From an uncultured Bacteroidales bacterium (GTDB lineage Bacteria > Bacteroidota > Bacteroidia > Bacteroidales > UBA4417), in NCBI GenBank assembly GCA_903913645.1, contig CAIWMA010000067.1, positions 1 through 36,700 on the forward strand: a stretch of 36,700 bases of DNA. The letters run 5' to 3'. A program made the translations under genes and the position numbers. The notes beneath the pieces were generated by a model. That model was not told where the DNA came from and searched no databases. It saw nothing but the letters and a program-made list of their open reading frames with translations. Positions within the stretch are counted from its first letter, which is position 1. Each line of letters begins with the position of its first letter. Positions 24,145 to 34,100 of this stretch are shown here, piece by piece.

Positions 24145-25476
24145 ATGAAGGTATTAAAAAACGGGTATGTTTTGCAAATGGCAGTGGTTGTAGCTATAAT
24201 TCTTATAGCCGGCAGTTTTGAATTGCCCAAATATACCAGCCGTTTGATCGTACTTGCTGTGCTCGCTGTTATTGATATGCGCTATTGGTATTCAGTGAGG
24301 AAGTATTTTACCCGACGATTTAAAAGGGTTCTGACTATCGCATACTGGCTGCCATTGTATATGCTATTAGTGTTTTTTATCAGTGGCGTCATAACTCCTT
24401 ACATCGAATGGAACTCATTCGTCCGGATTTACTTCCCCGGAATTTTGCTCATTTTACTTATTGGCAAAGGGATATTCATAACATTAATAGTTTTTGGAGA
24501 TATTTTTATTATTCCACTCAATGTTATCAGACATATAAATCCTGAGAATATTGAAAGGTTAGGCAAATGGTACAGGCCGCGTATTTTTCTGCTTACTTCT
24601 GCCGGAATTGCTTTTTTGGTAATGATGACCTACGTTTCAGGAATGTTTTTCTGGGTAAACGATTTTAAGCTTACGAAAGTTGAATTACCGATTAAAAATT
24701 TGCCACAGTCATTTGATGGGTATAAGGTAATACAGTTAAGTGATTTTCACCTTGGTAGTTTTTTAAATGATAAGCCAATTAAAGATATTATTCGGATAGT
24801 GAATGAGCAACATCCTGATTTGATTGTTTTTACCGGTGATATGGTAAGCTTTACAACAGATGAAGTGTATCCTTTTGAAGAAGAAATGAAGAAATTTTCT
24901 GCAAAGGATGGAATTTATTCAATACTTGGAAATCACGATTATGGTGAATACACTAACTGGGATTCGCAGGAAGATAAAGATTTGAATAACAGAGAATTGT
25001 TTGAGTTTTATGATCGGATTGGCTGGCACATGCTTCGGAATCAGAATGCTATAATCAGCAGGGATACATCTTCAATTGCAGTCATCGGAGTTGAAAACTG
25101 GAGCGAAACGAAGCGTTTTGGCAAAAAAGGTGATCTTAAAAAAGCTATTATTGGAACTGAACAGACACAATTTAAGATTTTGTTGTCACATGATCCTTCC
25201 CACTGGGACGGAGAAGTAAATAAAAAGTATCCGCAGATTGGTCTGACTTTATCAGGGCACACCCATGCTTTTCAATTTGCAATAGAAACTAATTCGGTGA
25301 AATGGAGTCCTGCTTCATTACTTTTCAAGGAATGGGGTGGATTATACCAAAAAGTACTGGAAAAAGGTGGAATTCAGTATCTCTATGTTAACCGCGGTGT
25401 TGGTACCCTGGGTTACCCGGGCCGTGTAGGCACCAGGCCAGAAATAACACTTATTGTGTTACGAAAGGAACTTTAA
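24145..25476 (+). CDS. Membrane-bound calcineurin-like metallophosphoesterase
   Basis: A 443-residue protein with about five membrane helices in residues 8-170 and a metallophosphoesterase domain from about 190. The dinuclear-metal motifs are in order: SDFHLG (Asp200, His202), FTGDMV (Asp232), LGNHDYGEY (Asn263, His264), LLSHDPSHW and SGHTHAFQF. The domain resembles the YkuE/YaeI-like phosphohydrolases, known or suspected to act on lipid or cyclic nucleotide phosphoesters, here presented on one side of the inner membrane. The substrate is not evident. The gene is monocistronic, starting 115 bases after the hydratase, and ends 74 bases before the convergent, broken aminotransferase gene. Confidence 0.88.
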   Translation: MKVLKNGYVLQMAVVVAIILIAGSFELPKYTSRLIVLAVLAVIDMRYWYSVRKYFTRRFKRVLTIAYWLPLYMLLVFFISGVITPYIEWNSFVRIYFPGILLILLIGKGIFITLIVFGDIFIIPLNVIRHINPENIERLGKWYRPRIFLLTSAGIAFLVMMTYVSGMFFWVNDFKLTKVELPIKNLPQSFDGYKVIQLSDFHLGSFLNDKPIKDIIRIVNEQHPDLIVFTGDMVSFTTDEVYPFEEEMKKFSAKDGIYSILGNHDYGEYTNWDSQEDKDLNNRELFEFYDRIGWHMLRNQNAIISRDTSSIAVIGVENWSETKRFGKKGDLKKAIIGTEQTQFKILLSHDPSHWDGEVNKKYPQIGLTLSGHTHAFQFAIETNSVKWSPASLLFKEWGGLYQKVLEKGGIQYLYVNRGVGTLGYPGRVGTRPEITLIVLRKEL

Positions 25477-25550
25477 TAAGTCTATCCAATATAGTCCTGA
25501 GTCATTTTGCGGAAGAAATTTCCTGATAGGAATTCCTTTCTGAATACTGG

Positions 25551-27027
25551 TTATTTGTCCAGTATAAACCAGCTATCTACCAGTTCATCTTTCTGATGAC
25601 CTTCACTTAAATGGATAAATTCATTCGTGTGTTTATTGTATAAATATTCTTTATTCCATTCGAGATGATGCACGGAAACCTGTTTAATGGCATCAATAAT
25701 GTAATGAAGCTCTTCATCTGTCATGGTAGGGTGGAGGGACAGCCTAATCCAACCTGGTTTCTGTGAAAGGTCACCATGAGTTATTAGGTCGGTTATTTCA
25801 CGCGATTTTTCGTGGCTGACATCTAATAAAAAATGGCCGTATGTACCGGCACATGCGCATCCTCCCCGAAGTTGTATGCCATACTTATCGCTCAGTAGTT
25901 TTACTACCATATTAAAATGTATTCCAGCAATATAAAATGAGATGATTCCCAGTCGTTTTTTCTGGCTGTCGGCCAGGATGTGAACCCCGGGAATGCAGCA
26001 TAATTCCTTAAAAGCCACAGCAACAAGTTCTTCTTCCCGCCGCCTTATGAGTTGAGTGTTCATTTCGTTTTTCAGATTGATGCACAATGCTGTTTTCATT
26101 GCTTGCAGAAAACCAGGTGTGCCACCATCCTCACGTACTTCTATATTATCAATGAATTTATACTCACCCCATGGGTTTGTCCAGTCGACAGTGCCTCCAC
26201 CAGGAGCATCAGGAACCCTGCAATGGTACAATGACGAATCGAATATCAAAACACCGGAAGTGCCTGGTCCACCTAGGAATTTATGAGGTGAGAAGAACAC
26301 AGCATCCAGTTTTTCCATCGGATCACCAGGATGCATATCTATATCTACGTAAGGCGCTGAAGCAGCGTAATCCGCAAAACAATAACCTCCGGCTTCGTGC
26401 ATTATTCGAGCCAGTTCATAAATATGCGTTTCAATTCCTGTAACATTAGAACATGCTGTAAAAGAACCTAATTTCAGGGGTCGGTCTTCAAATTTCTTAA
26501 GTAACTCGCGCAGGTTTTCAGGATTTACAAGCAAATCTTTTCCGGGAGGAATAACTTCAACATCAGCAATGGTATGATACCACGAGGTATGGTTCGAATG
26601 GTGTTCCATATGAGTGATAAAAAACCACGGGTTTTTTACCTGTATACACAAATTCACCGGCAATATTTTTTTCGGGAACCTTAAGGTTCAACATACGCTG
26701 AAATTTCACCAGAACATTGGTCATTCCGAAGCCTGAAGTAATAAGTACATCGCCCGGACCGGCATTTACATGTTCTTTAATAATATGCTGTGCTTTGTGA
26801 TATGCTTTGGTCATCATCTGCCCGCTTTCGCAGGTTTCGGTGTGGGTATTTGCAACCCAGGGGCCGATGACTTTTGAAATCCTATCTTCAATAGGGCCGT
26901 AAAGCCTGCCGCTGGCCACCCAGTCGGCATAAATCATTTTACGAGTCCCAAAATGTGTTGTGTATTCCAGGTCATTTCCCACTATTTCCTTACGGAATTT
27001 GCTGAAGTGCTCTGCTAGGTCTGCCAT
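25551..27027 (-). pseudogene. Class V aminotransferase / cysteine desulfurase-like gene, broken by a +1 frameshift
   Basis: Two overlapping frames together form one PLP-dependent enzyme of about 491 residues. The upstream piece (ATG at 27027; reads MADLAEHFSKFRKEIVGND and continues through TSGFGMTNVLVKF) is in frame down to GKKPVVF. The downstream piece supplies ITHMEHHSNHTSWYH, GGYCFADYAASAPYVDID, the PLP-lysine motif FFSPHKFLGGPGTSG, and a C-terminal domain with RGGCACAGTYGHFLLD. The break falls in a run of six A on the plus strand (26619-26624); five would restore the reading frame exactly. Without correction the upstream piece ends 48 codons later, at 26563. All key residues are otherwise intact and there is no other lesion, so the break is either recent or a base-calling error. 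The natural substrate is unknown; the family includes cysteine desulfurases and related lyases. Confidence 0.8.
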
Positions 27028-27278
27028 TTGAATGTTTGAATTTGCTTTGGCAAATATCTGAAAATAATAATAGAATCAAGGATTTGTTTTGGAGAGATTT
27101 TGAAAATGAAAATGTATTGCACCGAAGTTCAGATAACACTAACGATCACAGCGAATTAGAAAGCTATATATGAAGTATTCATCACCTATTAGCTTGATTT
27201 TCTGTATATATTCTCCTTGTCACCCTTCGCCAGGTCAACTTGTCCCTCATAAAAATCAATACCGCACAGGCTTTGTTT

Positions 27279-30155
27279 TTACTCCCCTGCAGCAATCTGA
27301 ACTTCCATGATTTCAATTTCGCCTGTTTCAACAGAAATGCTTATCCAATTATTTTCCTCGCGGAACCACTTGTCCTGGATGCTGATGCTGATAAGGTAAT
27401 CGCTGAGGGAGGATTTATCAAAATTACGAAGTACGATACCTCCGTTTTTAGTTTCATCTTTCCCATAATTCAGGTAGACTTTTGGAACGGTTCGGCCGGT
27501 TGAACGTGCTTTAAGAAGGATGTAATTGTTTTTACGTAAACTCGGTTCGATAGCAGAAAAAGGAAATTTCTTTTCATTTCCTCTGCCGATAATCACTTTT
27601 TGCGAATAGAGATTTAAAATAGAGTGATCTGACATGTACTTTCTGATTTTACTGATTTGGAGTTCAGGATAAGCATCACCTGGATTCATGCTAGCTGCTG
27701 TTTCATACGCATCAATGGCCTGATCATAAACCTTTGAGTTGAATAGTTTGTCGGCGTTTTCGATTGCTTTATTATATTCAGCCGAGCGTGTCAAGGCTAT
27801 TCCCTCGGTAATATTTTTTATTTCAATCATACGTTGTTTTGGATAAGATTCAGCTGGTTTTATTGCTGAAGCTTTGGCGAAAGATGCATTTGCGCCAGAA
27901 TAATCTTTCATCCCGAAAAGCTTGTCACCTTCTGTAATGGCTAATGTATAATTATTATCAACGGATTGCGAGCCTAAAAGTATTTCATCGATTTTCACGA
28001 TTTGGTCCTGAGGGTATTTTTCATTCTTTTTTATCCCAACTGCTTCTGCGTAAGCAGTTTTCGCTCCGTTATAGTCTTTGCTCGAAAACAACTGGTCTCC
28101 GGTTTTTACTGCCATTGCATATTTATCATTTTTCTTTTGCTGATTAGCTGTTTCTGCCTTTATTTCAGTTATCTGTTCAAGTGGATAAAGCTCTTGAGGC
28201 TTTATTTTATTAGCATCCTGGAATGAGGTTAATGCAAGGCTAAAATTACCGGCAGCCAGTGCTTTTTCTCCTGTTCTTAGTGCCTGGGCATAATTTTCAG
28301 CATCTGTTGATTGTTTTAGAAGGATTGAATTTATCTCAGTAGTTTTACTTAATGGGTACGTTTCATTAGGCTTAATAGTAAGGGCTTGCTTATAAGCGCT
28401 TAATGCATCGGTGTATTTCAATGATGAAAAGAGTCTGTCGCCATTAGAAATTGCGGAAGCATAGTTTTCATCTTTGTTTTTTGATAATGCGATCAAACCT
28501 TGAGCATCTTTTATTTTCTGCTGAGGATAGGTTTCAGCAGGTTTAAACCCGAGGGCTTTGTTATAGGATAATATTGCTTCCTCAAACCTGTTTCCATTAA
28601 ATTGAATGTCGGCTTCAGCAACAGATTTACTGTAGTTTTCATTAACTTCTTTCTGCTTAGCTGTGAGCGATGTTATTTCTTCGATTTTTTGAGAAGGGTA
28701 CTTTTCTTCAGGAAACAGAGCTAAAGCAGTACGGTATTCAGTCAGGGCGGCATCATATTTTTTTTCATTCAACGACTGATCTCCATTTTTTATAGCAATA
28801 TCATAAGCGTTTTTATGGAAAATATTTAATGAGAGTAGCTTTTCAATTTCTGCTATTTTAGTTTTAGGATAAGTTTCAGAAGGTTTAATATCTGATGCTG
28901 ATTTAAATCCTGCCAAAGCGTACTCGTAATCAGCTGATTTTAATTCAATTTCGGCACTTGCAAGGGCAGCATCATATTTTTGCTGAGTTAATTGCTGAGC
29001 TAGGTCGTTTTTGATTTTTACAAGCATTTCTTTCGGATAGGTGGCATCTGGTCTTGTGTTGATCGCTTCCTGGTACTTGAGGCTGGCATCGTTAAATTCA
29101 CGGTTTTTATAAAACTGATCCGCAAGTTCAATGGATTTATCATAGGTATCCGCAGGTGTTTTTTTACTATTTGCATTGATATCTTTCGCTTCCTTGTTGT
29201 TTTCTTTCGTATTCAGGTCAGCAGCTGCTACAGCAATAGCAACTTGATTTTTGTTGCTTGCGCTGTTTGTTTTTTCTGATGGAAGTTTGTCAGCGGAAGC
29301 TTTATTTGTTGTTTTCTGCCCGGCTTTTGCGATATATTCAACTTGAAGTTTTTTCGCATCAGTAATTTTTCTATTGACAAATTTTACATTTGGATGCAAT
29401 TTGAGAGCGGCTTCGTAAAACATGATAGCATGGTCAAAATCATTTATGGCAAGTTCCCTGTCTCCAGAGGAAAGAGCAAGATTAAAATTAGCCATATCTT
29501 CCGGATCAATGTAACTGGCACTTAACTCCAACAACTTGTCTTTGGGTAATTGAGCAGTTGGGTCGATTAATGTAGCCTTCTGATATTCGGCCTTTGCTTG
29601 CTGATATTTTTTTTGCTCATTTAAGCTATCTGCTTTCAGAATCGTTTTTTGAAAAAGTGCGTTTTTTGAATCAGGTGATGCGTCCAGTTTGGAATTTATC
29701 TCTTCTATTTTTGTAGTGGCATAGTTATAATCGGGTTCTGTCTGATACGCTTTTTCATAAAGGAGTAATGCTCCTCCATAATCTTCAATAGCCAAAGCAT
29801 AGTCGGCCTGAGCGATTATAGTTTTATAGCTGTTATTGCTGTTTTTACTTGGTGTATGTGATGAAACTTTTGGATCACCCCCTCCTTCAAGTAATTTTTT
29901 TGTTATATCGATTTTATCTGCAGCATAATTATATTCGGGTTCAACCTCGTGAGCTTTTTCGTAGAGTTTTAATGCTCTTGCATAATCTCGTGCTGCAAAT
30001 GCCTGGTCAGCCTGTTTTATATACGTTTTATACGTTCCAGGTGTTTCTGTATTTTGAGCAAAACTTGGTTTAGTACAGGATAGTAAAAATAGGATTCCAA
30101 TAATAGCAAACTTAAAGTTTGTTGAGAATCGATTCTGTAAAATATGATTCTTCAT
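27279..30155 (-). CDS. Secreted giant TPR-derived repeat protein (958 residues), smaller paralog
   Basis: The signal sequence (about 1-34, ending SFAQ; LLSC at 24-27 could alternatively be a lipobox) indicates export. Residues 42 to about 845 form 13 units of about 57 residues. Each unit has a TPR-like pair of helices (pattern A/G-D, Y17, A20, Y/F24, A27, P32 within the first 34 residues) plus a third helix starting YPxxxIxEI. Between units 4 and 5 is a 56-residue Asn/Lys/Ser/Ala-rich linker (282-337). A C-terminal domain of 110 residues (849-958) is beta-rich and ends EVQIAAGE. Units 2-11 correspond one by one to units 1-11 of the larger paralog except at the linker. The gene follows the LolD gene by 127 bases on the same strand. 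A scaffold or binding role is inferred; no catalytic motif is present. Confidence 0.85.
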   Translation of the reverse strand: MKNHILQNRFSTNFKFAIIGILFLLSCTKPSFAQNTETPGTYKTYIKQADQAFAARDYARALKLYEKAHEVEPEYNYAADKIDITKKLLEGGGDPKVSSHTPSKNSNNSYKTIIAQADYALAIEDYGGALLLYEKAYQTEPDYNYATTKIEEINSKLDASPDSKNALFQKTILKADSLNEQKKYQQAKAEYQKATLIDPTAQLPKDKLLELSASYIDPEDMANFNLALSSGDRELAINDFDHAIMFYEAALKLHPNVKFVNRKITDAKKLQVEYIAKAGQKTTNKASADKLPSEKTNSASNKNQVAIAVAAADLNTKENNKEAKDINANSKKTPADTYDKSIELADQFYKNREFNDASLKYQEAINTRPDATYPKEMLVKIKNDLAQQLTQQKYDAALASAEIELKSADYEYALAGFKSASDIKPSETYPKTKIAEIEKLLSLNIFHKNAYDIAIKNGDQSLNEKKYDAALTEYRTALALFPEEKYPSQKIEEITSLTAKQKEVNENYSKSVAEADIQFNGNRFEEAILSYNKALGFKPAETYPQQKIKDAQGLIALSKNKDENYASAISNGDRLFSSLKYTDALSAYKQALTIKPNETYPLSKTTEINSILLKQSTDAENYAQALRTGEKALAAGNFSLALTSFQDANKIKPQELYPLEQITEIKAETANQQKKNDKYAMAVKTGDQLFSSKDYNGAKTAYAEAVGIKKNEKYPQDQIVKIDEILLGSQSVDNNYTLAITEGDKLFGMKDYSGANASFAKASAIKPAESYPKQRMIEIKNITEGIALTRSAEYNKAIENADKLFNSKVYDQAIDAYETAASMNPGDAYPELQISKIRKYMSDHSILNLYSQKVIIGRGNEKKFPFSAIEPSLRKNNYILLKARSTGRTVPKVYLNYGKDETKNGGIVLRNFDKSSLSDYLISISIQDKWFREENNWISISVETGEIEIMEVQIAAGE
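27612..30032 (-). repeat. 13 tandem 57-residue TPR-derived units (smaller paralog)
   Basis: Unit borders by protein residue: 42-109 (with linker), 110-166, 167-221, 222-281, then the low-complexity linker 282-337, 338-393, 394-450, 451-507, 508-564, 565-621, 622-678, 679-735, 736-793, and 794 to about 848. The first two units are near-duplicates of each other (YKTYIKQADQAFAARDYA versus YKTIIAQADYALAIEDYG). The repeats are degenerate at DNA level. Confidence 0.85.
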
Positions 30156-30204
30156 AGAGCACTTTGATTTTTAATAGTGTTAAAAAAGTTTCAATCAATA
30201 TTAC

Positions 30205-30212
30205 CAAAAATA
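30205..30212 (-). promoter_or_regulatory. Candidate -7 element of the 958-residue gene
   Basis: Minus-strand TATTTTTG matches TAnnTTTG, 49 bases before the ATG. No TTTG at the proper -33 distance, so a weak call; the gene may instead be read from upstream. Confidence 0.3.
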
Positions 30213-30282
30213 TCAGTTCAAAAAGCAGGAGTAATTGTTTATTTATTATGGCTGTTTAAGTTGGTGCTTGCTACACCAATTA

Positions 30283-30933
30283 TCACATGATCCTGCCATC
30301 CACCATCATTAGTTTACGGTCACTCATGTCGGCAAGCTCCTGGTTATGAGTAACTATTACGAAGGTTTGATTGAATTTTTTGCGAAGTTCAAAAAACAAT
30401 GCATGCAGTTCTTTGGCATTGGCTGAATCGAGGTTTCCTGAAGGCTCATCGGCCAGTATTACCGATGGATGGTTCATCAGGGCGCGTGCTACGGCTACTC
30501 TTTGTTGCTCACCACCTGAGAGTGCTGAAGGCTTATGTTCAGCCCGATCGGTGAGATGCAGGAAATCAAGCAGTTCTAGCGCCCTTTGCTTGGCTTCCTT
30601 CTGCGAAATTCCAGCTATAAAGGCCGGAATACAGAGATTTTCGTGCGCAGTGAATTCAGGTAATAAATGATGAAACTGGAATACAAACCCGATATTCCTG
30701 TTTCTAAACGAGGCGAGTCGTTTTTCGCTTAGCGATGACACGTCCTGATTATCAAACGAAATAGAGCCTGATGTAGGATTGTCGAGCGTGCCTATAATCT
30801 GTAGCAATGTGGTTTTACCGGCACCTGATGCACCAACAACCGATACTATTTCTCCTTTGTTAACTTCGAGGTCAATACCCTTCAGTACTTCGAGAGTTCC
30901 ATATGATTTGTGAATATTTTTTCCGGATATCAT
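30283..30933 (-). CDS. lolD: LolD-type ABC transporter ATP-binding protein
   Basis: A 216-residue ABC ATPase. Walker A is [11 protein letters not shown] (34-44), the Q-loop is [16 protein letters not shown] (Gln86), the signature is [15 protein letters not shown] (138-152), Walker B is VILADEP (158-164) with the D-loop SGNLDS, and the switch His196 lies in VTHNQE. The [12 protein letters not shown] segment is a hallmark of LolD, the ATPase of the LolCDE complex that releases lipoproteins from the inner membrane for transfer to the outer membrane, rather than of MacB or FtsE. No LolC/E permease gene is in the window, as is common in Bacteroidetes where lolD is separate. It lies 180 bases after the giant 1852-residue gene and 127 bases before the 958-residue gene, all on the minus strand. 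Confidence 0.9.
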   Translation of the reverse strand: MISGKNIHKSYGTLEVLKGIDLEVNKGEIVSVVGASGAGKTTLLQIIGTLDNPTSGSISFDNQDVSSLSEKRLASFRNRNIGFVFQFHHLLPEFTAHENLCIPAFIAGISQKEAKQRALELLDFLHLTDRAEHKPSALSGGEQQRVAVARALMNHPSVILADEPSGNLDSANAKELHALFFELRKKFNQTFVIVTHNQELADMSDRKLMMVDGRIM

Positions 30934-31113
30934 AAAGTGATTTCTGATTACAAATATACAAGATATTCAATGAGGAATTGTCATTCTTTCCCTTAAAAGG
31001 AGTTTCAGTAATTCAAGGTTTCTGGTTTCGGTTTTTTGCTAAATCGCCACGTTCTACCAGTCGCTCCTTGCCCAGTCGCTCAATTTCTTCATTAATCAAA
31101 AAAGCTTAGAACG

Positions 31114-34100
31114 CTACTCATCCCCGGCAGCAATCTGAACTTTCGTGATCTCAATATCACCGGTTTCTACAGATAAACTGATCCAGTTATTGTCTTCGCG
31201 ATACCATTTGTCCTGTACGCTTATACGGATTAAATAGTCGCTGATGGTTGATTTATCGATACTTCGAAGTACAATTCCTCCATTCTTGGTGTTATCTTTT
31301 CCGTAATTCAGGTAAACTTTCGGAGCAGTTTTCCCGGTTGATCGAGCTTTAAGTAGAATGTAATTGTTCTTACGCAGGCGAGGTTCAATGGCAGAGAATG
31401 TGAACTTTTTTTCATTGCCTTCGCTGATTACAAATGTTTGAGAGAAAAGATCCTGAATGGCGTGATCCGACATATACCTTCTGATTTTTCCTATCTGCTG
31501 CTCGGGATAGGAGTCGCCCGGATTAATTTTAGAAGCTGTTTCATAGGCATCTATTGCCAGGTCGAAAACTTTGGTATTATATAACTTATCTGCTTCTCCA
31601 ATTGCCTTGTTATATTCAGCTCTGCGCGCCAGTTCTATTTCCTCTATAATTTTATTGATTTCAGTAATTCGTTGTTTTGGATAGGTTTCACCAGGTTTTA
31701 TTCCTGAAGCTTTCGTGAAATCAGAAATAGCACCTGAATAGTCTTTTGCCCCGAACAGCCTGTCACCATCAGCGATATATGATGTGTACATTTTTTCCAT
31801 TTCTTCCTTTTGAGCGAGTAGCGCTACATTGATATCAGATATTTTTGTTTTGGGATATGCCTCACCAGGCTTAATTTCCAGTGCATTCTGATATGCATTT
31901 AATGCCTCCATCAGGTTTTTGGAAGCCAGTTTGCTATCGCCCAATGCGATTGCCTTGGAATAATTCTCATCAATAGCTTTTGTTTCCGCTTTAATTGCAG
32001 TTATACGATCTTGAGGATATTTTTCTGCAGGCTTTATTGTAAGAGCCTCTTCATATGATTTGATTGCTCCGGGAAGATTTTTTGAATTGTACAGATCAGT
32101 AGCAGCTGTGATTGCTTTTGTATAATTCTCGTCTTTCAGTTTTGATACAGCCAGTATTCCATTGATTTCCAGAATTTTTTCTGAAGGTAATTTTTCTATA
32201 GGTTTAAGTGTATTGGCTTTGGTGTACAAACTGACTGATTCATCATATTTGCCGGCTTTGTACCGGGAATCAGCATCATTTACCAATTTCTGATAATCTT
32301 CATCCAGTTTTTTCTGTTCGGCGATTAGGCTATTTATACGGGTAATTTGTTCCTGCGGATATTTTTCTGCAGGTTTTATTGTACTTGCACGTTGGTAAGG
32401 CTCCAGAGCATCAAGGTATTTCTGCGATGTGAAAAACTTATCAGCCAGGACCAATGCCTCCTGGTAACGGGTATTTGCAACTTTTTGCTTATCCATTACA
32501 GACTGAATTTCTACCATCTTTTGCTTTGGATAGGCTTCAGTTGGTTTAACCGAATTTGCTTTTGTAAATGCAATAAGAGCGTTTTCATAATCACCGGCAG
32601 TCATTTTAGTATCACCCTCAGATATAGCTTTATCATAAGTTTCCTGAAGCATTTTCTGATCGGCAATTAGCTTCTCTGTTTCAGCTATTTTTTCGGCAGG
32701 ATATTTTTCGGTTGGTTTCAATGCTTGGGCTTTCCTATATTCCTGTAAGGCTTCATGGTACTTTTTGCCGTCAAAAAACTTATCGGCAGTGGCTAAAACG
32801 GCCAGGAAATTGTCATCCAGTTTCTGCTGTTCGGCCATCAGGGTATTTATTTTTTCAACCTGGTTTGTCGGATAGGATTCGGCTGGTTTTAATGAAGAAG
32901 CCTTTTTGTAAGATAGCACGGCTTCAGCGTATCTTTTTGCGGCAAAGTATGTATCTCCCTCTGTGATTGCGCTGGTATAGTTTTGTTCTTTTTGTGCCGA
33001 CGCAGAAAGTATCTCATCAATTTCTGCAATTTTATCTTTCGGGAGTTTTTCCTGAGGCTTCAGTATACCTGCACTGGAATATAGTGCCCGGGCTTCAGAA
33101 TGCTTACCAGCTTTTAACTGGATATCAGCATCCGTAATAGCTTTCTGGAAATCATCATCCAGTTTTTTTTGTTTGGCCAGTTGCTGATTGATTTCCGTTA
33201 CCTGATCCTGCGGATATTTCTCCGATGGTTTAATTTTAAATGCGCGTTGATAGGGTTCGAGTGCTTCGGTGTATTTCTTGTCGGCAAATAATTTGTCAGC
33301 AAGTACAATTGCTTCCTTGTAAGCCTGGTCTTCGGCCTTGTTTTTATCTAGAATAGCCTGGATTTCTCTTATTTTCTGGTTCGGATATGCTTCGCCTGGT
33401 TTAATGGATTTAGCACTGTTGAATGAAGCCAAAGAATTTATATAATCCTTTCCTGTAAAGAACTTATCGCCATCAGCAATAGCTTTAGTATACGAATCCT
33501 GTATTGCTTTTAGGTCAGTTATTTGTTTTTCAGCTTCAGCAATCTTATCCGTCGGGTATTTCTCAGATGGTTTTAAAACTGAAGCTTTCTTAAATTCAAT
33601 GATAGCATTCTCATAATTCTTAGCACTAAAAAGTTTATCCGCTGATGATATTGCTGCTATATAATCAGCATCAAGCTTTGTTTGTGTGGCAAGTTGAGTA
33701 TTGATCTTGTCAACCTGTGATTTCGGATAGGTTTCGGCAGGTTTTAAAGCACTTGCTGCATTATATGAGCCGATTGCTTCAGCATATTTCTTCTCTTTAA
33801 AGAACGAATCGCCTTCCTTGATTGATGTAGAATAGTTTTGTTCTTTTTGCGCAGATGCAGAAAGTATTCCATCTATTTCGGCAATCTTATCTTTCGGGAG
33901 TTTTTCCAGCGGTTTCAGAGCAGCAGCGGCGGAATATAAATTCCTTGCTTCATCATATTTTCCTGCTTTCAGTTGAATATCGGCATCACTTATTAATTTC
34001 TGATAATCGAATTCCAGTTTTTTCTGTTCGGCAAGCGCCTGGTTGATTTTTTCAACCTGATCCTGCGGATATTTCTCCGATAGTTTGATTTTAATTGCGC

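Noticed and set aside
26563-26663. Programmed ribosomal frameshift in the aminotransferase
   Set aside because: The change needed is +1 at a simple T run with no recognised slippery or stimulatory element; error or mutation is simpler.
31057-31081. Direct repeat CCAGTCGCTC x2 downstream of the 1852-residue gene
   Set aside because: Two 10-base copies 15 bases apart in a non-coding gap are too short to mean anything without more copies.
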